Source: Clostridium puniceum
Lineage (GTDB): Bacteria; Bacillota; Clostridia; Clostridiales; Clostridiaceae
Direction of reading: 5' to 3'
Assembly (NCBI RefSeq): GCF_002006345.1
Contig: NZ_LZZM01000119.1
Coordinates: forward strand, 18,451 to 82,450
DNA length: 64,000 nt
Shown here piece after piece: positions 25,562 to 34,986 of the stretch. Each line of letters opens with the position of its first letter. The first letter of the stretch is position 1. The notes beneath the pieces are model-generated. The model searched no databases. It saw nothing but the letters and a program-made list of their open reading frames with translations, and was not told the origin of the DNA. The position numbers were made by a program, and so were the translations under genes.

Positions 25562-27721
25562 ATGGTGAATAAAAAAAGTAATATGTATCAAAATTGGCTA
25601 AGTCATAGAGAAATTAAGAAAAGCTGTTATAAGGAATATATTAATAATATTTTAGTTTTAAATCATAGTGAAATCATAGAATCAGCAGTAAGTGAACTTA
25701 AAAATGCATTTGTACAAATACAAGATGAAAACGAAATCCAAAATATTTGCGAAGATGAAAAAGAAATTGAAGGAAATAAGTTCATTAAGTTATATATAGA
25801 ACAAAATAATAAATTAATAAATGAAGGATATAAAATAGAATATATAAAAACAGACGATAAAAGAGAATGTATTAGAATTTGTGCTAAGGATGATAATGGA
25901 ATACTTTATGGAGTATTTACGTTGCTTCGTTTACTTGGGCAAAATTACGATTTTAAAAGTAAAGAAATAATAGATAATCCTAAGAAAAACATTAGAATAG
26001 TAAATCACTGGGATAATATTGATGGTACTGTAGAACGTGGTTTTGCAGGAAGTTCAGTACTATTTGAAAGTTGTAGAAATAAAAAAATTATGAAAGAAGT
26101 AATGAATGCAATAGGAGGTATTGCAGCAGCTAATGAAGTGTTAAGAAAAGCATTTAATGACAAGTATAAAGTAGCAGATGATTTAGAGAGAATCAATGAT
26201 TATGCAAGAATGCTTTCTTCAGTAGGCATTAATGGAATAATTATTAACAATACAAATGTGCATAAAGCAGAAACTTATCTTATTGATGATAAAATAAGCA
26301 TTGTAAAAATAATTAGTGAAATAATGCAAAGATGGGGAGTAAAAACTTATCTTAGCATAAATTTTGCATCACCAATTACACTTGGAGACTTACAAACTGC
26401 AGATCCATTAGATAATGAAGTAATTGAATGGTGGAGGAAAAAAGCTGAGTATGTATACAGTGTACTTCCAAACTTAGGTGGATTTATGGTTAAAGCAGAT
26501 TCAGAAGGAAGACCAGGACCATTTACTTATGGACGTAATCACGCAGACGGAGCTAATATGCTTGCCAGTGCACTTTCGAAATATGGAGGAGTATTAATAT
26601 GGAGATGTTTTGTATATAACTGTAGGCAAGATTGGAGAGATTATACAATAGATAGAGCTAAAGCTGCTTATGATTGTTTTTCACCTCTAGATGGACATTT
26701 TTTAGATAATGTATACTTGCAAATAAAAAATGGACCAATGGATTTTCAAGTTAGAGAGCCAATAACACCATTATTTGGAGCAATGAATAATACTAATAAG
26801 TTAATGGAATTTCAAATAACTCAAGAATATACAGGTCAACAAAAACATGTGTGTTTTTTAATTCCTTGGTGGAAAGAAATTTTAAATCAGCCAACCTATG
26901 GAGAGGACATTAAAAAAGAAATTATTGAAAATTTTAATCTTAATTTAGTAAATGAAAATAATATAACAAACTCAAGCTGTATGGCTAAAAGAATTAATGG
27001 AATTGCAGCAATAGTGAATATTGGTAATGACGAAAATTGGACTGGTCATTTTTTAGCTCAAGCTAATATTTATGGATATGGTCGCCTTGCATGGAATTCA
27101 GATATTAGTATTAAACAAATTGTAGAAGAATGGATTAAACTTACTTTTGGAGATAATCCATTAGTGATGAATAATATAAGTGAAATTTTAATGACTTCAT
27201 GGGAAACTTATGAAAAGTATACATCACCATTAGGGATAGGCTGGATGGTAGCACCAGGACATCATTATGAACCAGATGTAGATGGTTATGAATTTTCTCC
27301 TTGGGGAACATATCATAGAGCGGATTGTAATGGAATTGGTATTGATAGAACTTTTGAAAGTGGGACAGGCTATACAGAACAATATAATGAACCACTTAAA
27401 AGTTTATATAATAATTTAGAAACTTGTCCTGATGAATTATTACTATTTTTTCATCATGTTTCTTATAACCATGTATTGAAATCAGGGAAAACTGTAATTC
27501 AGCATATTTACGATACTCATTTTGAGGGCTATGAATTAGTAAAAGAATTTATTTATAAATGGGAAGCATTAAAAGGGTTAGTAGATCAAGACATATATGA
27601 ACAAACTCTTGAACGTCTAAAAATACAATTAGATAGTGCTGAAAATTGGAAGGATCAAATAAATACTTATTTTTATAGAATATCGGGAATTGAAGATGAG
27701 AAAGGAAGAAAAATATACTGA
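25562..27721 (+). CDS. aguA: GH67 alpha-glucuronidase, cytoplasmic
   Basis: This 719-aa GH67 enzyme removes (4-O-methyl)glucuronic acid from the non-reducing end of short aldouronic xylo-oligosaccharides. N-terminal domain (~1-140), then the catalytic barrel starting near [20 protein letters not shown]. Conserved active-site blocks: [53 protein letters not shown] (acidic catalytic residues). The C-terminal helical domain includes [15 protein letters not shown] and [20 protein letters not shown]. There is no signal peptide, as for other GH67 enzymes that act inside the cell. It is the third gene of the uxuAB-aguA operon; the importer gene set follows after 162 bases with its own promoter. Confidence 0.96.
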   Translation: MVNKKSNMYQNWLSHREIKKSCYKEYINNILVLNHSEIIESAVSELKNAFVQIQDENEIQNICEDEKEIEGNKFIKLYIEQNNKLINEGYKIEYIKTDDKRECIRICAKDDNGILYGVFTLLRLLGQNYDFKSKEIIDNPKKNIRIVNHWDNIDGTVERGFAGSSVLFESCRNKKIMKEVMNAIGGIAAANEVLRKAFNDKYKVADDLERINDYARMLSSVGINGIIINNTNVHKAETYLIDDKISIVKIISEIMQRWGVKTYLSINFASPITLGDLQTADPLDNEVIEWWRKKAEYVYSVLPNLGGFMVKADSEGRPGPFTYGRNHADGANMLASALSKYGGVLIWRCFVYNCRQDWRDYTIDRAKAAYDCFSPLDGHFLDNVYLQIKNGPMDFQVREPITPLFGAMNNTNKLMEFQITQEYTGQQKHVCFLIPWWKEILNQPTYGEDIKKEIIENFNLNLVNENNITNSSCMAKRINGIAAIVNIGNDENWTGHFLAQANIYGYGRLAWNSDISIKQIVEEWIKLTFGDNPLVMNNISEILMTSWETYEKYTSPLGIGWMVAPGHHYEPDVDGYEFSPWGTYHRADCNGIGIDRTFESGTGYTEQYNEPLKSLYNNLETCPDELLLFFHHVSYNHVLKSGKTVIQHIYDTHFEGYELVKEFIYKWEALKGLVDQDIYEQTLERLKIQLDSAENWKDQINTYFYRISGIEDEKGRKIY

Positions 27722-27808
27722 TTTTTATAATCTATAATTTTTAATGTTTTTTATATAATTTGTTAGGTTGTTGGTAAAAGTTATCGGTGATAAACTTTAT
27801 CTTGTAGC

Positions 27809-27846
27809 AAAAAACGTTTACAAGTAAAAACATAACATAATATTAA
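27809..27846 (+). promoter_or_regulatory. Promoter of the first LplABC-type operon with overlapping cre-like site
   Basis: TTTACA (27817-27822), 17-18 bp spacer, (A)TATTAA near 27840-27846. The minus-strand reading of 27809-27823 is TTGTAAACGTTTTTT, which matches the cre consensus except for one position (C to T near the end). As at uxuA, the cre-like site covers the -35. Just upstream, AAAGTTATC / GATAAACTTT (27777-27797) is an imperfect inverted repeat. Confidence 0.55.
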
Positions 27847-27883
27847 AAAAAAGTAAATGAATATAAAGTAGGGGGAATAGTAA

Positions 27884-29557
27884 ATGAGAAAATCTAAATT
27901 AATCTTAAGCATACTCCTAACTGGAGTCATGGGAATGAGTCTTCTCGTTGGTTGTGGAAACCAAGCTAAAGAGGCAAGTTCATCTTCAGATAGTGATGGA
28001 ATTAAAGAATTCACAGCATTTTATGCGACTCCAGGAAAAGAAATTCCAGACAATAATAGGTTGAAAAATGCAATAGCTAAAAAAATAGGAGCTAAAATAA
28101 ATGAACAATGGCTAACAGGGCAAACAGCTAAAGAAAGAATAGGAGTAATGGTTGCTGGAGGAGAGTATGCAGATTTTATAGATGGCGGAGATGGAACACA
28201 AGCATTAATAGATGCAGGTGCACTTATTCCATTAGAAGATAAATTGGATAAGTATCCTAATCTAAAAAAATTTGTGTCAGAAAGTGATAGAAAAAGAATA
28301 ACGAAAGATGATGGACATATTTACTATATACCTCAATTTTCAACTGTTCAAGGAAAGGAAATGGATACAATTCACAATGGGGAAGCATTCTGGATTCAAA
28401 AAGCAGTTTTAGAATGGGCTAATTACCCTAAAATTAAAACTGTAGATGAATATTTCGATTTAATTGAAAAATATAAGCAAGCAAATCCAACAATTAATGG
28501 ACAACCAACTGTAGGTTTTGAAATTTTAAGTGACGATTGGAGATATTTCTGTTTAGAAAATCCACCTCAATTTCTAGCAGGATATCCTAATGATGGTAAA
28601 GCTATTATAGATAAAAATACATTAGTAGCTAAGAACTACAACACAATTCCAGAAGCTCAAAGATATTATAAAAAGTTAAATGAAGAATATAACAAAGGAA
28701 TTATCGATCCAGAAACATTTACATCATCTTATGATCAATATATATCAAAGATTTCAACAGGAAGAGTACTTGGTTTGGTAGATCAACATTGGCAATTTAA
28801 TAATGGGGAACTTTCATTAAAGCAACAAAACTTAGATGAAAGAACTTATGTACCATTACCTTTAACACTTGACCCTAATGTTAAACCACAATATAGAAGC
28901 AAATTAGAATATAATGGTGGAGGAGGTCTTGGAATTTCAGCCAGCTGTAAAGATGTAGATGGTGCTTTAAAATTAATAAATGATTTATTAGATCCAGAGG
29001 TAATTACAATGAGATCCTGGGGAGAAAAAGATGTTGACTATAAAGTAAATGATAAAGGTGTATTTTACAGAACTGATGAACAAAGAGCAAATAACAGAAA
29101 CCAAGATTGGGTTAATGCTAATATGTGTTCTTACTCATGGTTTCCTAATTATAGAGGAATGCAAGCAGATGGAATCAATGCTATGGTGCCAAATGAACAA
29201 CCAGATGAATTCTATGCAGAATTAAGACCTGCTGATAAGAAAATTCTTGATGCATATGGTTATAAGACCTTTACAGAATTTATGAACACACCACCTGAAA
29301 AGAATGAACCTTGGTTCCCGATTTATTCCTTTACAAATTCATTAACCTCAGACAGTCCAGCTGGAATCGCAATGCAAAAAATGGATGAAATAAAAAAACA
29401 ATGGCTTCCAAAGGTTATTATGACAAAAACAGCTGATTTTGATTCTTCATGGAATCAATATCAAACAACTCTAACAACTCAAGTAGATATTAAAGCATAT
29501 GAAGATGAACTTACTAAGGAAGTAAAGAAAAGAGTAGAAAAATACGGTGAAAACTAG
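27884..29557 (+). CDS. Sugar-binding lipoprotein of an LplA-type ABC importer
   Basis: This is a 557-aa extracellular substrate-binding lipoprotein. Signal peptide with lipobox LLVGC (Cys24), then a Ser/Asp linker. The mature protein begins KEFTAFYATPGKEIPD and has the large LplA/YtcQ-like solute-binding fold (GGEYADFIDGGDGTQALIDAGALIPL, GGGGLGISASCKDVDGALKLINDLLD). Such ~550-aa proteins serve aldouronate and other complex oligosaccharide importers. Its position between GH67 and GH8 and ahead of two permeases makes glucuronic-acid-substituted xylo-oligosaccharide capture the best guess. It starts after AGGGGGAA. A hairpin follows at 29568. Confidence 0.9.
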   Translation: MRKSKLILSILLTGVMGMSLLVGCGNQAKEASSSSDSDGIKEFTAFYATPGKEIPDNNRLKNAIAKKIGAKINEQWLTGQTAKERIGVMVAGGEYADFIDGGDGTQALIDAGALIPLEDKLDKYPNLKKFVSESDRKRITKDDGHIYYIPQFSTVQGKEMDTIHNGEAFWIQKAVLEWANYPKIKTVDEYFDLIEKYKQANPTINGQPTVGFEILSDDWRYFCLENPPQFLAGYPNDGKAIIDKNTLVAKNYNTIPEAQRYYKKLNEEYNKGIIDPETFTSSYDQYISKISTGRVLGLVDQHWQFNNGELSLKQQNLDERTYVPLPLTLDPNVKPQYRSKLEYNGGGGLGISASCKDVDGALKLINDLLDPEVITMRSWGEKDVDYKVNDKGVFYRTDEQRANNRNQDWVNANMCSYSWFPNYRGMQADGINAMVPNEQPDEFYAELRPADKKILDAYGYKTFTEFMNTPPEKNEPWFPIYSFTNSLTSDSPAGIAMQKMDEIKKQWLPKVIMTKTADFDSSWNQYQTTLTTQVDIKAYEDELTKEVKKRVEKYGEN

Positions 29558-29567
29558 ATAGTAAATG

Positions 29568-29600
29568 AGAAGAGGGTATTTTTTTAGGTACCCTATTCTT
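29568..29600 (+). other. Intercistronic hairpin after the lipoprotein gene
   Basis: AGAAGAGGGTA (29568-29578) can pair with TACCCTATTCTT (29589-29600) with a two-base bulge. A T-run lies in the loop, not after the stem. It looks like a partial terminator or mRNA-stabilising element giving more binding protein than permease (inference). Confidence 0.5.
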
Positions 29601-29639
29601 GAAAATTTTCCAATAAAATAAGAAAAAAGGAGAATGGAT

Positions 29640-30605
29640 ATGGAAGTAGGAGTAAGTGATACAAAATTGGATGCAGAATTAAAACAAAAAAAGAAAAAGA
29701 TTACATTAGAGACAATGAAAAAGCAAAGAACGTTAATTATTATGTCTATTCCATTTGTTATATATGTATTTATATTTTGTTATGCACCTCTTGTTGGTTG
29801 GGTAATGGCTTTTCAAAAATATAAACCAGCTAAAGGTTTATTTGACCAAGTATGGTGTGGATTGGATCAATTTAAGTTTTTATTTTCTGATGCAACTTTT
29901 TTACAAGTATTAAGAAATACTTTAGCTATGAGTATAATTAATTTAACATTAAGTTTTATCTGCTCTATTGGATTTGCATTACTACTTAATGAGGTGAGAA
30001 GGCTTTTAGCTAAGAAATTTGTACAAACAATATCATATTTACCCCATTTTTTATCATGGATAATTGTAACTGGACTTGTAGCAGAAGTTTTTTCACCAGA
30101 AACAGGTATTATCAACCAAATTTTGGTGGCTTTGCATATAATAAATCAACCAATAAATTTCTTTGCAGACGCTAAATATTTTTGGGGTATTGTAGGTATA
30201 ACTAATGTTTGGAAAGAAGTGGGGTGGGGAAGTATTATTTATCTTTCTGCTATTACTGCCATCAATCCTGATTTATATGAGGCAGCTGAAATTGATGGAG
30301 CAGGACGTTTTAAGAAAATGTTACATGTTACATTACCTGGAATTAAGTCAACAATATTTATATTACTTATCATGAATATTGGAAATATTGTAAATGCAGG
30401 CTTTGAAGTTCAATATTTACTAGGAAACGGTCTTGTTCAATCTGTTTCTCAAACAATAGACATCTTTGTGTTGAAATATGGTATCAGTTTAAGTAACTAT
30501 TCATTAGCTACAGCAGCAGGTATATTCAAAAGTGTAATTAGTGTGACATTAATATTCATAGCAAATAATTTTGCCAAAAAAGTTGGAGAAGAAAGGTTAT
30601 TCTAA
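29640..30605 (+). CDS. LplB-type ABC importer permease
   Basis: This 321-aa protein has six hydrophobic segments, the first being LIIMSIPFVIYVFIFCYAPLV. The binding-protein-dependent transport EAA loop reads YEAAEIDGAGRFKKMLHVTLPGI, the contact site for the ATPase. It is paired with the next permease. The second ATG (29640) has AAGGAG at 7 bases; the first (29634) is too close. No ATPase gene is in the operon, so it likely uses a shared MsmK/UgpC-type ATPase encoded elsewhere. Confidence 0.92.
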   Translation: MEVGVSDTKLDAELKQKKKKITLETMKKQRTLIIMSIPFVIYVFIFCYAPLVGWVMAFQKYKPAKGLFDQVWCGLDQFKFLFSDATFLQVLRNTLAMSIINLTLSFICSIGFALLLNEVRRLLAKKFVQTISYLPHFLSWIIVTGLVAEVFSPETGIINQILVALHIINQPINFFADAKYFWGIVGITNVWKEVGWGSIIYLSAITAINPDLYEAAEIDGAGRFKKMLHVTLPGIKSTIFILLIMNIGNIVNAGFEVQYLLGNGLVQSVSQTIDIFVLKYGISLSNYSLATAAGIFKSVISVTLIFIANNFAKKVGEERLF

Positions 30606-30619
30606 AGGGGGATTTATTG

Positions 30620-31516
30620 ATGGCAGGTATTAGAAAAAGAAGTAAGCATGATATTATATGGGATACTATTATAGGAATATTTATGGTGATATTTGTAATT
30701 ATTACACTGTACCCTATATGGAATACATTAGCTGTTTCATTTAACGATGGTATTGATTCTGTAAGGGGTGGGATTCACCTATGGCCAAGAATGTTCACTC
30801 TTAAAAATTATGAAACAGTATTTAATAATCAAAATTTAAAACAGGCAGCATTTATATCAGTTTCAAGAACTGTAATAGCTACATTATTACAAGTATTTTT
30901 AACAGCAATGCTTGCATATGTTTTAAGTAGAAAAGAATTTATATTTAAAAAGCACCTTTCATTTATGTATGTATTAACTATGTATGTTGGAGGAGGGATG
31001 ATTCCAACGTATGTATTAATAAAAAACTTACACTTACTTAATAATTTTATGGTATATATTATACCTGGTTTAGTTAGTGCTTTTAATATGATTGTTATAA
31101 GAACTTTTATGAATGGATTACCAGATAGTTTATCAGAATCTGCTAAAATAGATGGTGCAGGAGATTTTAGAATATTTATTCAAATCATATTACCTTTATG
31201 TAAACCGGTTCTTGCAACGGTTGCATTATTTATAGCAGTAGGACAATGGAACTCTTGGTTCGATTCAATGTTATATTGTTCATCTGACCCCTCTTTAACA
31301 ACACTTCAATATGAACTTATGAAATTGTTATCAGCCACAACTCAACAAGGTACATCAGGTACAGTAGATATGATGAAAAATGCAGGGAATATTGTAACAC
31401 CTAAATCAGTTCGTGCAGCAGTCACAATTGTAACAGCATTGCCAATTGTATGTCTTTATCCATTCTTACAAAGATATTTTGTATCAGGTCTTACTATTGG
31501 AGGCGTAAAAGAATAA
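30620..31516 (+). CDS. LplC-type ABC importer permease
   Basis: This 298-aa permease belongs to the CUT1 class. Membrane segment IIGIFMVIFVIITLYPIWNTLAVSF is followed by the periplasmic loop. The EAA loop reads SESAKIDGAGDFRIFIQIILPLCKP, and the C-terminus reads PFLQRYFVSGLTIGGVKE, the usual tail of this family. The ATG at 30620 follows AAAGGGGG; a preceding TTG is an alternative. Its stop overlaps the GH8 start (TAATG), so the exo-oligoxylanase is translated with the importer. Confidence 0.93.
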   Translation: MAGIRKRSKHDIIWDTIIGIFMVIFVIITLYPIWNTLAVSFNDGIDSVRGGIHLWPRMFTLKNYETVFNNQNLKQAAFISVSRTVIATLLQVFLTAMLAYVLSRKEFIFKKHLSFMYVLTMYVGGGMIPTYVLIKNLHLLNNFMVYIIPGLVSAFNMIVIRTFMNGLPDSLSESAKIDGAGDFRIFIQIILPLCKPVLATVALFIAVGQWNSWFDSMLYCSSDPSLTTLQYELMKLLSATTQQGTSGTVDMMKNAGNIVTPKSVRAAVTIVTALPIVCLYPFLQRYFVSGLTIGGVKE

Positions 31517-32640
31517 TGAGTGCTTATAAAACAGATATTTATAACAATGTTTTTAAGGAATATGGATATTCAGAAGAAGAAATTGAAAATAAATTAGAAT
31601 ATATCTATAAAACAATTTTTTTTGGAAATGAAGATGAAAGATTATATAATCCAGTTGGTGATGACATGGCATGCTTTATTGATACTGGAAACAACGATGT
31701 AAGAACAGAAGGTATGTCATATGCTATGATGATGTGTGTTCAAAGAAATATGAAGGAAGAATTTGATAAACTTTGGAAGTGGGCAAAAACATATATGTAC
31801 ATGGAAGATGGATGGAATAAAGGTTATTTTGCTTGGTCAGTAAAACCTAATGGAGAAAAAAATTCAAATGGGCCAGCATCAGATGGCGAAGAATATTTTG
31901 CATTAGCATTATTCTTTGCAGCTAACAGATGGAGAAATGGAGAAGGAATTTTTAATTACTCAAAAGAAGCTAGAAAGCTTCTTTACGAATGCGTTCATAA
32001 GGGGGAAAAAGAACAGGGAGATCCTATGTGGGATCCGAAAAATAAATTAATAAAATTTGTTCCAGGTCTTAAATTCACAGATCCATCATATCATCTGCCA
32101 CATTTTTATGAATTGTTTTCTATTTGGAGTATGGAGGAAGATCATGAATTTTGGAAAGAAGCAGCGCACTGTAGTAGAGAATTTCTAAAAAAAGCCTGCG
32201 ATCCTGTTACAGGTTTGGCAGCAGAATACTCACATTATGATGGAAGTCCATATGTTAAAGACAAGCATGAAAGATATTATAGTGATTCTTATAGAGTACC
32301 AGCTAATTTAGGTTTGTCTTATGAATGGTTTGAAAATTCAAAGTGGGAATGTGAATGTTCAGATAAGATTCAAACTTTCTTTTGTGAAGCTGTTAAAGGT
32401 AAAGCAGATTTAGTATATGAAATAGATGGAACTATTATTGAAGAAAAGGCTCTACATCCAGTAGCTATTATAGCAACTAATGCAATGGCTTCCTTAGCAA
32501 GTAAGGGTAAGTATAGAAAAAAGTGTGTAGATTTATTTTGGAATACACCTTTAAGAACAGGTGAAAGAAGATATTATGATAATTGTTTATATGTGTTCGC
32601 ATTTTTAGCGTTAAGCGGAAATTATAAAATTTGGAAGTAA
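31516..32640 (+). CDS. GH8 reducing-end xylose-releasing exo-oligoxylanase
   Basis: This 374-aa GH8 enzyme resembles Rex of Bacillus halodurans. The general acid lies in NNDVRTEGMSYAMMM (Glu65). The base region is YYSDSYRVPANLGLSYEWF. Other landmarks are YFAWSVKPNGEKNSNGPASDGEEYFALALFFA and DPSYHLPHFYELFS. Rex removes single xylose units from the reducing end of xylo-oligosaccharides in the cytoplasm; there is no signal peptide here, which fits. It overlaps the upstream permease stop by one base, tying it to import. A cellulase/chitosanase role is less likely given this context. Confidence 0.9.
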   Translation: MSAYKTDIYNNVFKEYGYSEEEIENKLEYIYKTIFFGNEDERLYNPVGDDMACFIDTGNNDVRTEGMSYAMMMCVQRNMKEEFDKLWKWAKTYMYMEDGWNKGYFAWSVKPNGEKNSNGPASDGEEYFALALFFAANRWRNGEGIFNYSKEARKLLYECVHKGEKEQGDPMWDPKNKLIKFVPGLKFTDPSYHLPHFYELFSIWSMEEDHEFWKEAAHCSREFLKKACDPVTGLAAEYSHYDGSPYVKDKHERYYSDSYRVPANLGLSYEWFENSKWECECSDKIQTFFCEAVKGKADLVYEIDGTIIEEKALHPVAIIATNAMASLASKGKYRKKCVDLFWNTPLRTGERRYYDNCLYVFAFLALSGNYKIWK

Positions 32641-32872
32641 GTTTGGGTAAAATTAATAAAATAAAAAACAATTTTATTGAGAATTTATCTTAGTCCATTA
32701 ATATGTGCAGTAGAAGAAGAATCCTATTTAGTTAATTCTACATTTGTATATTTTTTTGGAGTTCCTATATTTCATAGCAGGAATTTAAGTTAATTTTGAG
32801 TAAATAGGTAATGTTCTAAAGGCTTGAGTATAACCTAATAGTTAAATAATATTAGAGACTTAAAAAATTAAT

Positions 32873-32903
32873 AAAGAAAATCAAACTGATTTGTTTTTCT
32901 TTT
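32873..32903 (+). terminator. Hairpin just before the acetylesterase gene
   Basis: AAAGAAAA(TC)AAAC (32873-32886) pairs with GTTTTTCTTT (32893-32902), and the right arm is T-rich. It ends only 20 bases before the next start, so it may be the terminator of the preceding operon or an attenuator. The rest of 32641-32872 has no gene. Confidence 0.5.
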
Positions 32904-32922
32904 AGAAAAGGAAATGATAAAT

Positions 32923-34809
32923 ATGGGATATGAAGATAACATATCATTATCATGTTTGCTAAGCGATGGGATGGTGCTTCAGAGAGGAAATCAAACAAAG
33001 ATTTCTGGAAAAGCTAATAAGTCAGAGCAATTAAAAATTGAATTTTTAGGGCAAACATATGAATCAACTGCTGATGGAAATGGAAAGTGGGAAGTAAATT
33101 TTCATATTTTAGAAGCCGGTGGTCCTTATGAAATGGTTATTACAGACAATCATAATAATAAGCGTAGAATTAAAGATATATTGATAGGTGATGTTTGGGT
33201 TTGTAGTGGACAATCTAATATGGAACTACCTGTAAATAGAGTTATAGATTTATATGAAGAAGAAATATATGGTTATTTAAATCCTAATATTCGTCAGTTT
33301 TTTACTGAGCAAAATTATAATTTTGAAAATCCACAAGAGGATTTATCTGGTGGTAGCGGATGGAAGTCAGTTACTCCAGAAAGTGCGTTAGAATTTAGTG
33401 CTGTTGGATATTTTTTTGCAAAAGAATTATATGACAAATACAAAGTGCCGATAGGACTTATTGCAACTGCTGTAGGAGGTACTCCAGTAGAAGCTTGGAT
33501 AAGTGAAAAGTCATTACAAAAGTTTCCTAGATTTAAAGATATAATTAATAATTGTAAAGATGCTTTCTATATTAATAAAGTAATGAAAGAAGATGAAAAA
33601 AGAATTAATGCTTGGTATCAAAAAATTGATGCAACTGATGAGGGTTATAAAAATGAAAATAATAGATGGTATGAAGAAGAATATGATGATGTTAAATGGA
33701 ATGGCTTTTTTATACCACAAGAGTGGAAAAATACTCAGTTAGATAAATTAAATGGTGCAGTATGGTTTAGAAAAGAAATATATGTACCTGCATCTATGGT
33801 AAATTGCAAGGCAAAATTATTTTTAGGTGCTATAATCGATAGTGATACAGCATATATAAATGGAGAATTTGTAGGAAAAACCGAGTATAGATATCCACCT
33901 CGAAAATATGATTTACCTAAAGGAATATTAAAAGAAGGAAAAAATATAATAGCATTACGTGTCATTAGTAATACCAGCATAGGTGAATTCATTAAAGATA
34001 AGCCATATAAGTTAATTGCAAATAATCAAGAAATAGATTTGACTGGGGAATGGAAATTCCAAATAGGCTGTAAAATGGAATTATTAGAAGGACAAACATT
34101 TTTTCAATATAAACCAACGGGTTTGTATAATGGAGTAATTTCACCATTAAAGAAATATGCAATTAAAGGTGTTATTTGGTATCAAGGAGAATCAAATACT
34201 GATTATCCTAATGATTATGAAGAATTATTTACAATATTAATAAAAGAATGGAGAGAGGAATGGAACATAGGGGAATTTCCATTTTTATATGTTCAGCTTG
34301 CAAATTATATGAAACCTTCAGAGGTATGTGGTGAAAGCAATTGGGCAAAATTAAGAGATTTACAAAGAAGAGTATTGAAAGTTAAAAATACAGCTATGGC
34401 AGTTGCTATTGATTTAGGAGAATATAATGACTTACATCCAATGAATAAAAAAGATGTAGGAAAAAGACTTGCTTTGACAGCTGAAAAATTTGCGTATGGA
34501 GAAGAGGTTATCTATAGTGGTCCATTATATCAGAGTATGAAGAAGAATGGAAAAGAAATTCAATTGTATTTCTCGAATATAGGTAGTGGATTGGTTGCAA
34601 AAGGTGAAAAACTTAAACATTTTGCTATATGTGGGAAAGATAAAAAATATGTGCCGGCAGAGGCTTTTATAGAAGGCGAATTTGTAAAAGTTTATAATAA
34701 AAATATCCAAAATCCAATAGGGGTAAGGTATTGTTTTGCAGATAATCCAGCTGAAGTGACCTTATATAATAAGGAAGGATTGCCAGCTTCGCCATTTTGC
34801 ACAGATTAG
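32923..34809 (+). CDS. SGNH-type sialate-O-acetylesterase family protein, probable acetyl xylo-oligosaccharide esterase
   Basis: This 628-aa SASA/SGNH hydrolase has an N-terminal beta domain (SCLLSDGMVLQRGNQTKISGKA), block I DVWVCSGQSNMELP with the nucleophile Ser98, and VGGTPVEAWIS. An inserted galactose-binding-like domain follows (WFRKEIYVPASM... YINGEFVGKTEYR). Next come VIWYQGESNTDYPNDYEELF and the Asp-x-His block DLHPMNKKDVGKRLA. In xylan loci such enzymes remove acetyl groups from xylo-oligosaccharides. There is no signal peptide, so cytoplasmic. The start at 32923 gives correct spacing to AAAGGA; the ATG at 32914 is only one base from it. Confidence 0.85.
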   Translation: MGYEDNISLSCLLSDGMVLQRGNQTKISGKANKSEQLKIEFLGQTYESTADGNGKWEVNFHILEAGGPYEMVITDNHNNKRRIKDILIGDVWVCSGQSNMELPVNRVIDLYEEEIYGYLNPNIRQFFTEQNYNFENPQEDLSGGSGWKSVTPESALEFSAVGYFFAKELYDKYKVPIGLIATAVGGTPVEAWISEKSLQKFPRFKDIINNCKDAFYINKVMKEDEKRINAWYQKIDATDEGYKNENNRWYEEEYDDVKWNGFFIPQEWKNTQLDKLNGAVWFRKEIYVPASMVNCKAKLFLGAIIDSDTAYINGEFVGKTEYRYPPRKYDLPKGILKEGKNIIALRVISNTSIGEFIKDKPYKLIANNQEIDLTGEWKFQIGCKMELLEGQTFFQYKPTGLYNGVISPLKKYAIKGVIWYQGESNTDYPNDYEELFTILIKEWREEWNIGEFPFLYVQLANYMKPSEVCGESNWAKLRDLQRRVLKVKNTAMAVAIDLGEYNDLHPMNKKDVGKRLALTAEKFAYGEEVIYSGPLYQSMKKNGKEIQLYFSNIGSGLVAKGEKLKHFAICGKDKKYVPAEAFIEGEFVKVYNKNIQNPIGVRYCFADNPAEVTLYNKEGLPASPFCTD

Positions 34810-34918
34810 GAAATATGTATGAATAAATTCAGTCAAAAGGGAATCAAATGAGGAATTTGTGATTATAGTATTAATTTAGTTAAAAAACAATAGCAAATTT
34901 TTGATATATAATTTATTG

Positions 34919-34937
34919 ATTAACCATATAGGTTAAT
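34919..34937 (+). promoter_or_regulatory. Palindrome upstream of the sensor kinase gene
   Basis: ATTAACC-ATATA-GGTTAAT, a perfect 7-bp inverted repeat with a 5-base spacer, 50 bases before the gene start. Its half-sites match those of the palindrome upstream of uxuA (22568-22590, spacer 7 plus one more base pair). Confidence 0.5.
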
Positions 34938-34986
34938 GTATTATAGAAATTAGAATTAACAATAAATTGGGAAAAGAGGTATTACT

